The position numbers and the translations under genes were made by a program. The notes under the pieces were generated by a model. The model worked only from the letters and a program-made list of their open reading frames with translations. It was not told the origin of the DNA and ran no database searches. A stretch of DNA of 64,000 bases from Paludibacter sp963678465 (lineage in GTDB: Bacteria > Bacteroidota > Bacteroidia > Bacteroidales > Paludibacteraceae), in assembly GCA_963678465.1 (NCBI GenBank), contig OY782858.1:2170001-2234000 (forward strand), given 5' to 3'. How positions within the stretch are numbered: the first letter of the stretch is position 1; every line of letters starts with the position of its first letter. Positions 1 through 8,280 of this stretch are shown here, one piece after another.

Positions 1-706
1 GGTCTTGGCGAATCAATTTTTCTTCAGCTGCCACGCGTACAAAGAGCGCATCGAGGGCTTTTTCGGTTACATAATTTTCAAGATCAACATTTACAGTTTT
101 CAAACCCGCAATCGACCCTACCGTACTGCCGGCCACTTTGTTATAACCTGAACTGAGGGTATTCCATGTTTTCAGCGTCGACACATTGGCTACCAAAGGC
201 TTTTCGAGCGACATTTTCACTTTAGGAGTAAAAGCATTTTTCAGTTCCACGTAAGTAGTGCGGCGCAAATATTCAGTAGCAGCATTCTCAGCCCCAAACA
301 AAATTCCGGCAGCATCAGCAATTGTCATTTTCTGTATGGCCATTTTAAAAATCGGTGTTGCCTCCTTCACAGCATCTTCTGCCGAACGATTGATCGACAA
401 AATAGCTTTATCGACCAATTCCTGTCCGCCAGGAATCAATTTTATATTCTCCACGATAGGCTGAGCTTCAGCTGGCAACAACAATTTGAATGCAGCATCG
501 CCTAAAAAACCATTTTCAACCCCCAACTGCCCTACAGCTTTTTCGATACCCACATCGAGCGATGATTTAAGACCGGATACATTTTCGGCATTTGTTACCG
601 GCACCGAAGTCAAACCCTGCAAATCTACCTGTTTAGCAATGTTTAAAAGTTCGGCACAAGATGAAAAAAGCAACAAAAGTGTAACGAAAAGAATATTTTT
701 TTTCAT
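1..706 (-). CDS. DUF4197 family lipoprotein (C-terminus cut by window edge)
   Basis: Reading leftwards from an ATG at 704-706, the frame stays open to the window edge (about 235 residues visible). The N-terminus is a hydrophobic stretch ending in FSSC, a lipoprotein-type signal peptide, so the mature protein is probably membrane anchored. The rest is mostly alpha-helical with motifs such as GGQELVDKAI, EATPIF and a Tyr/Thr-rich segment near YLRRTTY; this pattern fits the DUF4197 family, whose function is not known. The gene diverges from enolase (start 861), so the 154-bp gap should hold both promoters, although no clean consensus is seen there. Identification rests on sequence recall and has not been searched. 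Confidence 0.8.
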   Translation of the reverse strand, partial: MKKNILFVTLLLLFSSCAELLNIAKQVDLQGLTSVPVTNAENVSGLKSSLDVGIEKAVGQLGVENGFLGDAAFKLLLPAEAQPIVENIKLIPGGQELVDKAILSINRSAEDAVKEATPIFKMAIQKMTIADAAGILFGAENAATEYLRRTTYVELKNAFTPKVKMSLEKPLVANVSTLKTWNTLSSGYNKVAGSTVGSIAGLKTVNVDLENYVTEKALDALFVRVAAEEKLIRQD

Positions 707-860
707 GGTTTATTTGTATTTTTGAAGTGAATGATTCAGCCACAAATATAAGTAAATTTTAATAGATAAATTCGAACATTTTAGTACATTAAGCGTTTAT
801 ATTCGTACTAACGGTTAAAACTCTGAGAGAATAATTTATATAATTTCAAAATAAAAAAAA

Positions 861-2141
861 ATGAGTAAAATTGAGAAAATTGTAGCCCGCGAGATCCTTG
901 ATTCGCGTGGAAATCCTACAGTAGAAGTAGATGTATTTTTAGAATCAGGCGTTGTAGGTCGTGCCTCTGTTCCATCAGGAGCATCGACAGGCGAAAACGA
1001 AGCCATTGAATTGCGCGATGGTGACAAAGGTCGCTATTTGGGTAAAGGCGTTCAGAAAGCAGTAGCGAATGTAAACAACATTATCGCCCCTGCCCTTGTT
1101 GGCGTTAGCACATTGGAGCAACGATTGATCGACAAAAAGATGATTGCACTCGATGGTACAAAAACAAAATCGAACTTAGGTGCTAACGCCATTCTTGGTG
1201 TTTCGCTTGCCGTAGCCAAAGCTGCTGCCGAATATCTTGGTTTGCCTTTGTATCGTTACATTGGTGGTACAAACGCTTTCACTCTTCCTGTGCCTATGAT
1301 GAACATCATCAACGGTGGTTCGCACTCTGATGCGCCTATTGCTTTCCAGGAATTTATGATTCGTCCGGTAGGTGCTGCTTCGTTCCGCGAAGGTCTCCGC
1401 ATGGGTGCCGAAGTTTTCCACTCATTGAAAAAAGTATTGCACGATCGTAACCTCAGCACTGCTGTGGGCGACGAAGGTGGTTTTGCTCCAAACCTTGCAG
1501 GTGGTACCGAAGATGCTTTGGAATCCATCCTGAAAGCTGTGGAATTGGCAGGTTACAAACCAGGTGTGGATGTAATGATTGGTCTTGACTGTGCTGCTTC
1601 TGAGTTCTATAAAAACGGAATTTACGACTATTCGAAATTCGAAGGTCCTAATGGGAAAAAACGTACTTCTGCTGAGCAGGTTGAGTATCTTGCTGAACTG
1701 ATCGCTAAATATCCTATCGACTCCATCGAAGACGGTATGGGCGAAGGCGACTGGGATGGTTGGAAACTGTTGACCGAAAAAATCGGCGACAAATGTCAGC
1801 TTGTAGGCGACGACTTGTTCGTAACCAACGTTGAATATCTGAAAAAAGGTATCGAACTCGGCTGTGCAAACTCTATCCTTATCAAAGTAAACCAGATTGG
1901 TTCGTTGACTGAAACGCTCGACGCTATCGAAATGGCTCACCGTGCAGGATATACTTCAGTAACTTCACACCGTTCGGGCGAAACTGAAGATGCTACTATC
2001 GCCGATATCGCTGTAGCTACTAACTCAGGTCAGATCAAAACCGGTTCGTTGAGCCGCTCCGACCGTATGGCTAAATACAACCAGCTACTCCGCATTGAAG
2101 AAGAATTGGGTGAATTGGCTGTATATGGCTACAAAAAATAA
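861..2141 (+). CDS. eno: Enolase (phosphopyruvate hydratase)
   Basis: Cytoplasmic glycolytic enzyme converting 2-phosphoglycerate to phosphoenolpyruvate with Mg2+. The 426-residue product has the normal family length. It begins with the conserved REILDSRGNPTVEV segment, carries the GASTGENEAIELRDGD loop, the metal/active-site segments VGDDLFVTN and LIKVNQIGSLTET, and the signature SHRSGETED near residue 372. The ATG follows a purine/A-rich leader typical of Bacteroidetes, which rarely use a strong Shine-Dalgarno. The gene is monocistronic: a hairpin terminator follows 40 bp after the stop. Nothing unusual is visible. Confidence 0.98.
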   Translation: MSKIEKIVAREILDSRGNPTVEVDVFLESGVVGRASVPSGASTGENEAIELRDGDKGRYLGKGVQKAVANVNNIIAPALVGVSTLEQRLIDKKMIALDGTKTKSNLGANAILGVSLAVAKAAAEYLGLPLYRYIGGTNAFTLPVPMMNIINGGSHSDAPIAFQEFMIRPVGAASFREGLRMGAEVFHSLKKVLHDRNLSTAVGDEGGFAPNLAGGTEDALESILKAVELAGYKPGVDVMIGLDCAASEFYKNGIYDYSKFEGPNGKKRTSAEQVEYLAELIAKYPIDSIEDGMGEGDWDGWKLLTEKIGDKCQLVGDDLFVTNVEYLKKGIELGCANSILIKVNQIGSLTETLDAIEMAHRAGYTSVTSHRSGETEDATIADIAVATNSGQIKTGSLSRSDRMAKYNQLLRIEEELGELAVYGYKK

Positions 2142-2182
2142 GAAATTCTGACAGTTTTAAACTGACAAAATTTATTTGCTTT

Positions 2183-2216
2183 AAAGAGCTGTCTGACATT
2201 CAGGCGGCTCTTTTTG
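2183..2216 (+). terminator. Rho-independent terminator after eno
   Basis: AAAGAGC at 2183-2189 pairs with GCTCTTT at 2207-2213, with an inner CTG/CAG pairing in the loop, followed by a T run. It lies just after the enolase stop. Confidence 0.8.
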
Positions 2217-2401
2217 TTTATAAATTCAGCTTTTTTCAAAGTTATAACAACCCTTCGTTAATACGCGTTAAGCACAAATTGCAGCTTGTTAATTTTAGAC
2301 AAATAACTACTGACTACATCTTTACAGGAACATATTTTGTATATTTTCGCGCAGTACAAATAAAATAAACAGTTCAACCATAAACAACAAATTAACGCAT
2401 T

Positions 2402-3919
2402 ATGAATGTTTCAAGAAAAACAAAACTGCTCGGCTTTTTTGCCGCTGTAGTTGCCGTAAGTGTAGCCACCAATTTAGCTACCAACTATATTTCGAGTAAA
2501 TCGAACAACGATTATGCTTTCCAGAACAATAAAATTCCGGCAAGCTATGCCAATTTTGCAAGTGCAGCAAGTGCCATGGAAACAGACTTCACTGTTGCTG
2601 CAGAACTATCCATACATGCAGTAGTTCACGTAAAAACAAAAACGCCTATCAAACAGCGATTCGGTGGATTTGGAGGGCTCAGTGACCCATTTCTTGAATT
2701 CTTTTTCGGACCACAACAACAACCTCAGCGAGAGCAACCTCAACAGCAACAGGACATTCCTATGCAGGAAGGATCAGGATCAGGTGTTATCATCTCGAAC
2801 GACGGCTACATTGTGACTAACAATCACGTGATTGACAAATCGAAAGAAATTGAAGTAACTTTAAACGACAAACGTACATTTAAGGCCAAACTAGTAGGTG
2901 CCGACCCAAGTACTGATATCGCTTTATTAAAAATTGAAGCCGAAGATCTTCCGGTGATCATTTTCGGAAATTCCGATTCGTTGAAAGTGGGCGAATGGGT
3001 GCTGGCCGTTGGTAATCCGTTTAACCTTACCTCTACAGTTACAGCAGGTATCGTCAGCGCTAAAGCACGCAACATCAATATCATCAATTCGCAAATGAGG
3101 ATAGAATCGTTTATCCAGACCGATGCAGCCGTTAACCCCGGAAACAGCGGTGGCGCTCTGGTGAACACACGCGGCGAACTGATTGGTATCAATACCGCCA
3201 TTGCATCACAAACTGGCTCCTACGCAGGTTATGCATTTGCTGTGCCTACAAGCATAGTGCAAAAAGTAGTAACCGACCTTCGTCAATTCGGTGTGGTACA
3301 ACGTGCAGTACTCGGTGTGACCATGGGCGACATTACCGATCAACTAGCAAAAGAAAAGAACCTGAAGACAATGGAAGGTGCTTTTGTGGGCGAAGTTATA
3401 GAGAACAGCGCTGCCGAAAAAGCAGGTATCAAGAAAGAAGATATTATTATCCAAATCAATGGTGTTGATGTAAAATCGGCAGCACAATTACAGGAACAGG
3501 TAGGCCGCTACAGCCCGGGCGACAAAATAACTGTAACCGTACTCCGCGACAACAAAAAAATAACTTTGAATGCTGAACTAAAGAACCGTCAGGGCAACAC
3601 AGGAGTAGTATCGTCGAACACTAACATTGATGTTTTGGGAGCTACTTTCAAAGAACCAGACTCAAAAACCAAAGCTCAGTTCCAGTTAAGTTACGGAATG
3701 GAAGTAAAATCAGTGAGCAAAGGAAAATTCCAGGAGGCCGGCATCAAACTCGGATTTGTAATTGTAAAAATAAACAACCAGGCCATACGCAGTACCGATG
3801 ATATTGAGTCGGTCTTCGATGCAGCCATCAATACCTCGGATCAATTCAAAGTTTTAAATATTGCCGGCATTTATCCGAACGGTAAAGTCACCTATTATGC
3901 CATCAATCTGGCCGACTGA
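2402..3919 (+). CDS. htrA: HtrA/DegP-family periplasmic serine protease
   Basis: Periplasmic quality-control protease/chaperone of the S1C family, 505 residues. An N-terminal hydrophobic segment (about residues 8-30) exports or anchors it. The trypsin-like domain shows the full catalytic triad: His142 in TNNHVID, Asp172 in STDIALLKI and Ser249 in GNSGGAL. Two PDZ domains follow, the first around residues 300-395 (a GAFVGEVIENSAAEKAGIK region) and a second, more diverged one from about 410. A Gln-rich linker (residues 103-118) precedes the protease domain, the usual place of the LA loop. The gene stands alone, with a terminator hairpin downstream. No clear Bacteroidetes -33/-7 pair was found upstream. 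Confidence 0.95.
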   Translation: MNVSRKTKLLGFFAAVVAVSVATNLATNYISSKSNNDYAFQNNKIPASYANFASAASAMETDFTVAAELSIHAVVHVKTKTPIKQRFGGFGGLSDPFLEFFFGPQQQPQREQPQQQQDIPMQEGSGSGVIISNDGYIVTNNHVIDKSKEIEVTLNDKRTFKAKLVGADPSTDIALLKIEAEDLPVIIFGNSDSLKVGEWVLAVGNPFNLTSTVTAGIVSAKARNINIINSQMRIESFIQTDAAVNPGNSGGALVNTRGELIGINTAIASQTGSYAGYAFAVPTSIVQKVVTDLRQFGVVQRAVLGVTMGDITDQLAKEKNLKTMEGAFVGEVIENSAAEKAGIKKEDIIIQINGVDVKSAAQLQEQVGRYSPGDKITVTVLRDNKKITLNAELKNRQGNTGVVSSNTNIDVLGATFKEPDSKTKAQFQLSYGMEVKSVSKGKFQEAGIKLGFVIVKINNQAIRSTDDIESVFDAAINTSDQFKVLNIAGIYPNGKVTYYAINLAD

Positions 3920-3955
3920 TAATTTAAGCATTCGATCAGTAACCCAAAAAGATTT

Positions 3956-3987
3956 ACCCCCGACACAGGTCGCGGGGTATTCTTTTT
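3956..3987 (+). terminator. Rho-independent terminator after htrA
   Basis: ACCCC-CGAC at 3956-3964 pairs with GTCG-(C)-GGGGT at 3969-3978 around a four-base loop, followed by ATTCTTTTT. The rest of the 360-bp gap up to rpoD holds only the rpoD promoter; a 78-codon minus-strand frame here is judged spurious. Confidence 0.85.
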
Positions 3988-4226
3988 AAATACATTTAAA
4001 CTTTGATTTATCAACAAAGTAAAACATTTCGGAGCTTTCAACGTTTCAATTACAATATAAAAACCCATATTTTTTTCCTGAAGTATTGATTTTTCAAAAA
4101 AACAAGAACAGATAGGTACCAAAATCTGCATTTTATGTACCGTTTTTTACCATCTATGTTCAGTATTTTTATTCAGATTTCAATAAAACAACCATTGAAA
4201 TTAATTCTTTTGTTTTGAAAAACCAT

Positions 4227-4257
4227 TTTGTCAGGTCAAAAAAAATGAGTACTTTTG
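4227..4257 (+). promoter_or_regulatory. Bacteroidetes-type promoter of rpoD
   Basis: TTTG (4227-4230), then exactly 19 nt, then TACTTTTG (4250-4257), a full match to the Bacteroidetes -33/-7 consensus TTTG-N19-TAnnTTTG. The start codon of rpoD lies 22 nt further on. Confidence 0.85.
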
Positions 4258-4279
4258 CAAGCTAATTTTCTATATAGAA

Positions 4280-5143
4280 ATGAGACAATTAAAAATTACC
4301 AAATCGATCACGAATCGAGAAAGTGCATCTCTGGATAAATACCTACAAGAGATTGGACGAGAAGACCTTATAACGGTCGAAGAAGAAGTTGAATTGGCGC
4401 AACGCATCCGCAATGGTGATCGTATCGCGCTTGAAAAGTTGACCAGAGCCAATCTACGTTTTGTTGTTTCAGTTGCCAAACAATACCAAAATCAAGGACT
4501 TAGCTTGCCCGACCTTATCAATGAGGGAAATTTGGGATTGATTAAAGCTGCTGAAAAGTTTGACGAAACACGTGGATTTAAATTTATTTCGTATGCAGTG
4601 TGGTGGATACGTCAATCTATTTTGCAAGCCTTGGCCGAACAATCGCGTATTGTACGTTTGCCACTGAATCAGGTAGGCTCATTAAACAAAATCAACAAGG
4701 CTTTTTCAAAATTCGAACAAGAAAACGAACGTCGCCCATCGCCAGAGGAGTTGGCCGAACAGTTGGATATCCCTGTAGATAAAATTGCTGACACCATGAA
4801 GGTTTCCGGCCGCCACATATCGGTGGACGCTCCTTTTGTTGAAGGCGAGGACAATAGCTTGCTTGACGTAATGATCAACGATGATTCTCCCAATGCCGAC
4901 CGTGCGCTTATCAACGAATCACTTTCGAAAGAAATTGAACGCGTCTTAGCCCACACACTTGCCGACAGAGAACGTGACATTGTAAAAAAATTCTTTGGAA
5001 TTGGTGTACCTGAAATGACGCTCGAAGAAATTGGAGATGAATTCGGATTAACCCGCGAACGTGTTCGCCAGATCAAGGAAAAAGCAATACGCAAACTTAG
5101 ACCAAATTCAAAAAGCAAATTATTGAAAAGCTTCCTTGGTTAA
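4280..5143 (+). CDS. rpoD: Primary RNA polymerase sigma factor RpoD/SigA
   Basis: Primary sigma factor directing RNA polymerase to TTTG/TAnnTTTG promoters. At 287 residues it is the short Bacteroidetes form, which has no region 1.1. Region 1.2 (YLQEIGREDLI) is followed by region 2 with LPDLINEGNLGLIKAAEKFD and the -10-binding segment FISYAVWWIRQSI (about residues 97-115). Region 3 lies around 125-205, and region 4 ends with the helix-turn-helix TLEEIGDEFGLTRERVRQIKE. Its own promoter is a perfect consensus match, suggesting autoregulation by the same holoenzyme (inference). A terminator hairpin follows the stop. Confidence 0.97.
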   Translation: MRQLKITKSITNRESASLDKYLQEIGREDLITVEEEVELAQRIRNGDRIALEKLTRANLRFVVSVAKQYQNQGLSLPDLINEGNLGLIKAAEKFDETRGFKFISYAVWWIRQSILQALAEQSRIVRLPLNQVGSLNKINKAFSKFEQENERRPSPEELAEQLDIPVDKIADTMKVSGRHISVDAPFVEGEDNSLLDVMINDDSPNADRALINESLSKEIERVLAHTLADRERDIVKKFFGIGVPEMTLEEIGDEFGLTRERVRQIKEKAIRKLRPNSKSKLLKSFLG

Positions 5144-5165
5144 CCAAAAGCACAATAAATATTTT

Positions 5166-5197
5166 TAAAGCGAAGCAGCAATGTTTCGCTTTTTTAT
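5166..5197 (+). terminator. Rho-independent terminator after rpoD
   Basis: AAAGCGAA (5167-5174) pairs with TTCGCTTT (5185-5192), with a ten-base loop and a following T run. Confidence 0.85.
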
Positions 5198-5255
5198 TTT
5201 GCAGTCCTGACTGTTTTTTATTATGTTTACAGCCGAAACATAAATACTGCCCGAC

Positions 5256-5540
5256 ATGAAACAAAAGCCCTCACTTATTGCTTGCATTTTACTGGATGCG
5301 ACAGGCTACCTTTCCTACATGCTTCCACTGCTGGGCGAATGGACTGACACTGTCTGGGCACCCCTTTCGGCTTATCTCTTTTATCGCATGTTTGGCGGAA
5401 GAACAGGCAAGATAGGTGGACTTTTTAACATGGCAGAAGAACTACTTCCGTTTACCGACTTTATTCCCACTTTTACAATCGGATACTTCTACACCAGCTT
5501 TTTAGAACGAAAAGAGACAGACTCTTTTAAGCCATCCTGA
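5256..5540 (+). CDS. Small conserved-looking membrane protein, function unknown
   Basis: A 94-residue product with two or three hydrophobic segments: ILLDATGYLSYMLPLLG (residues 11-27), WAPLSAYLFYRMFGG (34-48), and a C-terminal FTDFIPTFTIGYFYTSF stretch. The fold suggests a small inner-membrane protein. No catalytic motif or known domain is recognised. It lies between the rpoD terminator and the GH13 lipoprotein gene, 42 bp upstream of the latter and on the same strand, so the two may be cotranscribed. Similar short proteins occur in other Bacteroidetes as far as I recall, but I cannot name a family. Confidence 0.7.
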   Translation: MKQKPSLIACILLDATGYLSYMLPLLGEWTDTVWAPLSAYLFYRMFGGRTGKIGGLFNMAEELLPFTDFIPTFTIGYFYTSFLERKETDSFKPS

Positions 5541-5582
5541 AAAAATAATTCACAATCGATAGCGCATTTAAATCTGAGTTCC

Positions 5583-6956
5583 ATGAAAAAATCAATTTTA
5601 ATTTTTACAGCTATTATCATGACAGTTACTTCATGCCAACAACCCAAGACAAGCGATTCGGCATATCAACCGAAACCATATGTACAACTTCAGCATCCCG
5701 ACTGGAGCAAAAACAGCACTATTTACGAAGTAAACATCCGCCAGTACACGCCCGAGGGCACTTTCAAAGCTTTTGAATCGCACTTACCACGTCTCAAAGC
5801 AATGGGCGTTGACATTATTTGGTTAATGCCTATCCACCCCATAGGCGTAAAAAACAGAAAAGGTACGCTAGGGAGCTATTATTCAGTAAAGGATTATATG
5901 GCAGTAAATCCTGAATTTGGCACAATTGACGATTTTAAATCGCTTATAAAAAAGATACACGCTTCGGGAATGCACGTTATCATCGACTGGGTAGCCAATC
6001 ACTCGGCCTGGGACAACAAACTGGTAACCGAACATCCCGAATGGTATTCGAAAAACAATGAAGGTAATTTTCAGCCAACACCCTGGTACGACTGGGATGA
6101 TATTATCGATTTCGACTACGAACAACCCGAGCTGAGAAAATACATGACTGAAGCTTTAAAGTTCTGGGTCAACGAGACCGATATCGATGGTTACCGTTGC
6201 GATGTTGCGGGCTTTATTCCTGTTGATTTTTGGGACAATGTGCGCGTGGAGCTCGAAGCTATAAAACCTGTATTTATGCTGGCAGAATGGGAAGACCGCG
6301 ACATGCTTAAAAACGCTTTCGATATGACTTATGCGTGGACTTTATGGAATAAATTAAGGGAAATAACCAAAGAAGGTAAACCCGTAGGCGGATTGATTGA
6401 ATATATGGCACACGATGTCAGCACCTTTCCGCGCGATGGCTACAAAATGACATTCACCGACAACCACGATAAAAACTCATGGGAAGGAAATCAGTATTCC
6501 AATTTTGGGCCTGCACTGGAAACCTGCATGGTGTTTGCAGCCACTGTAAATGGTATGCCATTGGTGTACAGCGGACAGGAAGCCGGACTCGATCGGTCGC
6601 TGAGATTTTTCGACAAAGACACGATTATTTGGAAAAATCACCGGAACGAGCAGCTATACACACAGCTATTTGATTTGAAACATAAAAACCAGGCACTTTG
6701 GAACGGAAAGCACGGAGGACAAATGGTTCGGGTCTATAACGACAGTCAGGACAAAATTATTTCTTTTTATCGCGAGATGAATGGAAATAAAGTGCTACCC
6801 ATCTTTAATTTCAGTAACGAAACTGTAAATGTCACGCTCAACACAAAATTTGCAGCCGACACTTACACCGAGCTTTTCAGCAAAAAAACTTACAAGTTAC
6901 AAGGCAATGACCCAATAGAGCTTCCGGCCTGGGGATATATTGTACTTTACAAATAA
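5583..6956 (+). CDS. GH13 alpha-amylase-family lipoprotein
   Basis: Alpha-glucan-active glycoside hydrolase of family GH13, 457 residues. The N-terminus is a lipoprotein signal (TVTSC), so the enzyme is likely periplasmic or surface anchored. The (beta/alpha)8 barrel shows the expected blocks: DVIDWVANHS-type region I, the nucleophile Asp207 in GYRCDVAGF, the acid/base Glu235 in MLAEWED, and Asp296 in FTDNHD. A short C-terminal beta domain ends at WGYIVLYK. The substrate cannot be deduced; maltooligosaccharides or short alpha-glucans are likely. No SusC/SusD neighbours are present here. A class I glutamine amidotransferase starts 14 bp downstream, probably in the same transcript, though the functional link is unclear. 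Confidence 0.9.
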   Translation: MKKSILIFTAIIMTVTSCQQPKTSDSAYQPKPYVQLQHPDWSKNSTIYEVNIRQYTPEGTFKAFESHLPRLKAMGVDIIWLMPIHPIGVKNRKGTLGSYYSVKDYMAVNPEFGTIDDFKSLIKKIHASGMHVIIDWVANHSAWDNKLVTEHPEWYSKNNEGNFQPTPWYDWDDIIDFDYEQPELRKYMTEALKFWVNETDIDGYRCDVAGFIPVDFWDNVRVELEAIKPVFMLAEWEDRDMLKNAFDMTYAWTLWNKLREITKEGKPVGGLIEYMAHDVSTFPRDGYKMTFTDNHDKNSWEGNQYSNFGPALETCMVFAATVNGMPLVYSGQEAGLDRSLRFFDKDTIIWKNHRNEQLYTQLFDLKHKNQALWNGKHGGQMVRVYNDSQDKIISFYREMNGNKVLPIFNFSNETVNVTLNTKFAADTYTELFSKKTYKLQGNDPIELPAWGYIVLYK

Positions 6957-6970
6957 AACAACAACGACCA

Positions 6971-7681
6971 ATGGAACAACTTACGATTCACGTACTCCAA
7001 CATGTAGCCTACGAAGGATTGGGCTGCATCGAAAACTGGATACACAGACACAATCACCAACTGAGTTATACTAAATTCTACGAATCGTTTTCAATTCCCG
7101 ATATTGACACTTTCGATGGACTGATTGTAATGGGTGGACCAATGAGTGTGTACGAAGAAGATTTGTTTCCATGGTTGAATGAAGAAAAACAATTCATAAA
7201 AGCAGCCATAGAAAAAGGAAAAACAGTGTTGGGAATTTGCCTTGGCTCTCAACTCATAACAGAAGTACTTGGAGCCAGGGTATATCCGAACAAGCTAAAG
7301 GAAATTGGATGGTTTCCGGTAAAGAAAACCGAAGGAGGCCAACAACATTACATACTGAAAGGCATCGAACCTAATGAGTTCACCGTCTTTCATTGGCACG
7401 GCGACACTTACGACCTCCCGCCCGCCTCAGAACATCTGTTTTTTACCGACATTTGTCAACATCAGGCATTTATTTTCGACAACAAAGTACTTGGGATACA
7501 GTTTCACTTTGAAGTAACAGAGAAAACCCTGAACGAAATGGTCCAAAACGGGAAACAGGAATTAGAAGAAGCTGCCAACATACAGACTGAAACTGTAATT
7601 TTGCAGAAGAGCTCAATGATAGCAGAGAACAATCAAAGAATGTACACATTGCTCGACAACTTGTACAGAAAAAATCAGTAG
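6971..7681 (+). CDS. Class I glutamine amidotransferase (GMP synthase-like)
   Basis: Stand-alone GATase1-domain protein of 236 residues. The catalytic triad is intact: Cys90 in GICLGSQ, His179 and Glu181 in GIQFHFEVT. The VFHWHGDTYDLP segment, typical of GuaA-like amidotransferases that are not part of GMP synthase, is also present. Such proteins hydrolyse glutamine or act on gamma-glutamyl amides; the acceptor is unknown. The gene follows the GH13 gene by 14 bp and ends at a strong shared terminator that faces ssb. No synthase partner is seen in the window. Confidence 0.88.
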   Translation: MEQLTIHVLQHVAYEGLGCIENWIHRHNHQLSYTKFYESFSIPDIDTFDGLIVMGGPMSVYEEDLFPWLNEEKQFIKAAIEKGKTVLGICLGSQLITEVLGARVYPNKLKEIGWFPVKKTEGGQQHYILKGIEPNEFTVFHWHGDTYDLPPASEHLFFTDICQHQAFIFDNKVLGIQFHFEVTEKTLNEMVQNGKQELEEAANIQTETVILQKSSMIAENNQRMYTLLDNLYRKNQ

Positions 7682-7690
7682 GCCATTCAC

Positions 7691-7732
7691 AAACAAAGAG
7701 CCACTTAAATAGCATTAAGTGGCTCTTTGTTT
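7691..7732. terminator. Bidirectional terminator between the amidotransferase gene and ssb
   Basis: A perfect 18-bp stem: 7691-7708 pairs with 7715-7732 around a six-base loop, with A runs on one side and T runs on the other, between two convergent genes. Confidence 0.93.
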
Positions 7733-7740
7733 ATTTTTCA

Positions 7741-8166
7741 TTAAAATGGAAGATCATCCTCAGCAGGTGGAGGAACTTGCATATCAGCCGGTGGGGCTGC
7801 AGCAGTTGAAGCATTAACTTCTCCGCTTGCTTCAGGTTTTTTCCCTAATAATTGAATAGTCTCAGCATTAATTTCAGTTGTGTAACGTTTAATTCCATCC
7901 TTTTCATACGAGCGGGTTTGGATTTTTCCTTCTACATAAATCTGTGCACCTTTGCGGATATACTTTTCGGCCAATGTTGCCAATCCGCGCCAAGCCACAA
8001 TATTATGCCATTCAGTACGCTCTGGCACCTGAGTACCGTTAGCCAGCGTAATTGCCCTTTCGGTTGTTGCCATGGTAAAATGTGCAACAGCCACATCTTT
8101 CTCAAAATAGCGAACTTCGGGATCTTTCCCTACGTTGCCTACCAAAATAGCTTTGTTTACAGACAT
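7741..8166 (-). CDS. ssb: Single-stranded DNA-binding protein
   Basis: Coats single-stranded DNA in replication, recombination and repair. The 141-residue product starts with the conserved MSVNKAILVGNVGKDPEVRY and has one OB fold to about residue 108, including the WHNIVAWRGLA segment. A short acidic tail ends in DDLPF, the tip that binds partner proteins. A Pro/Ala-rich linker joins the two. It is transcribed towards a bidirectional terminator and has a plausible promoter just upstream. Confidence 0.97.
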   Translation of the reverse strand: MSVNKAILVGNVGKDPEVRYFEKDVAVAHFTMATTERAITLANGTQVPERTEWHNIVAWRGLATLAEKYIRKGAQIYVEGKIQTRSYEKDGIKRYTTEINAETIQLLGKKPEASGEVNASTAAAPPADMQVPPPAEDDLPF

Positions 8167-8218
8167 TAATTCAAGATTTTAAGATTAATAATTGAAAACA
8201 TTTGGCTGTAAAAATAGA

Positions 8219-8250
8219 GTTATTTTTAGAAAACAACAAATTTTTTTCGA
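8219..8250 (-). promoter_or_regulatory. Probable ssb promoter
   Basis: On the minus strand, TTTG (8247-8250 as CAAA), 20 nt, then TATTTTTA (8219-8226). The -7 has one mismatch to TAnnTTTG. Confidence 0.5.
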
Positions 8251-8280
8251 TTTTTTTAATGCATCGACGAAATTTTATTT

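Noticed and set aside
3895..4131. 78-codon minus-strand frame between htrA and rpoD
   Set aside because: It overlaps the htrA stop and its terminator and encodes a Cys-rich, motif-free peptide; nothing suggests a gene.
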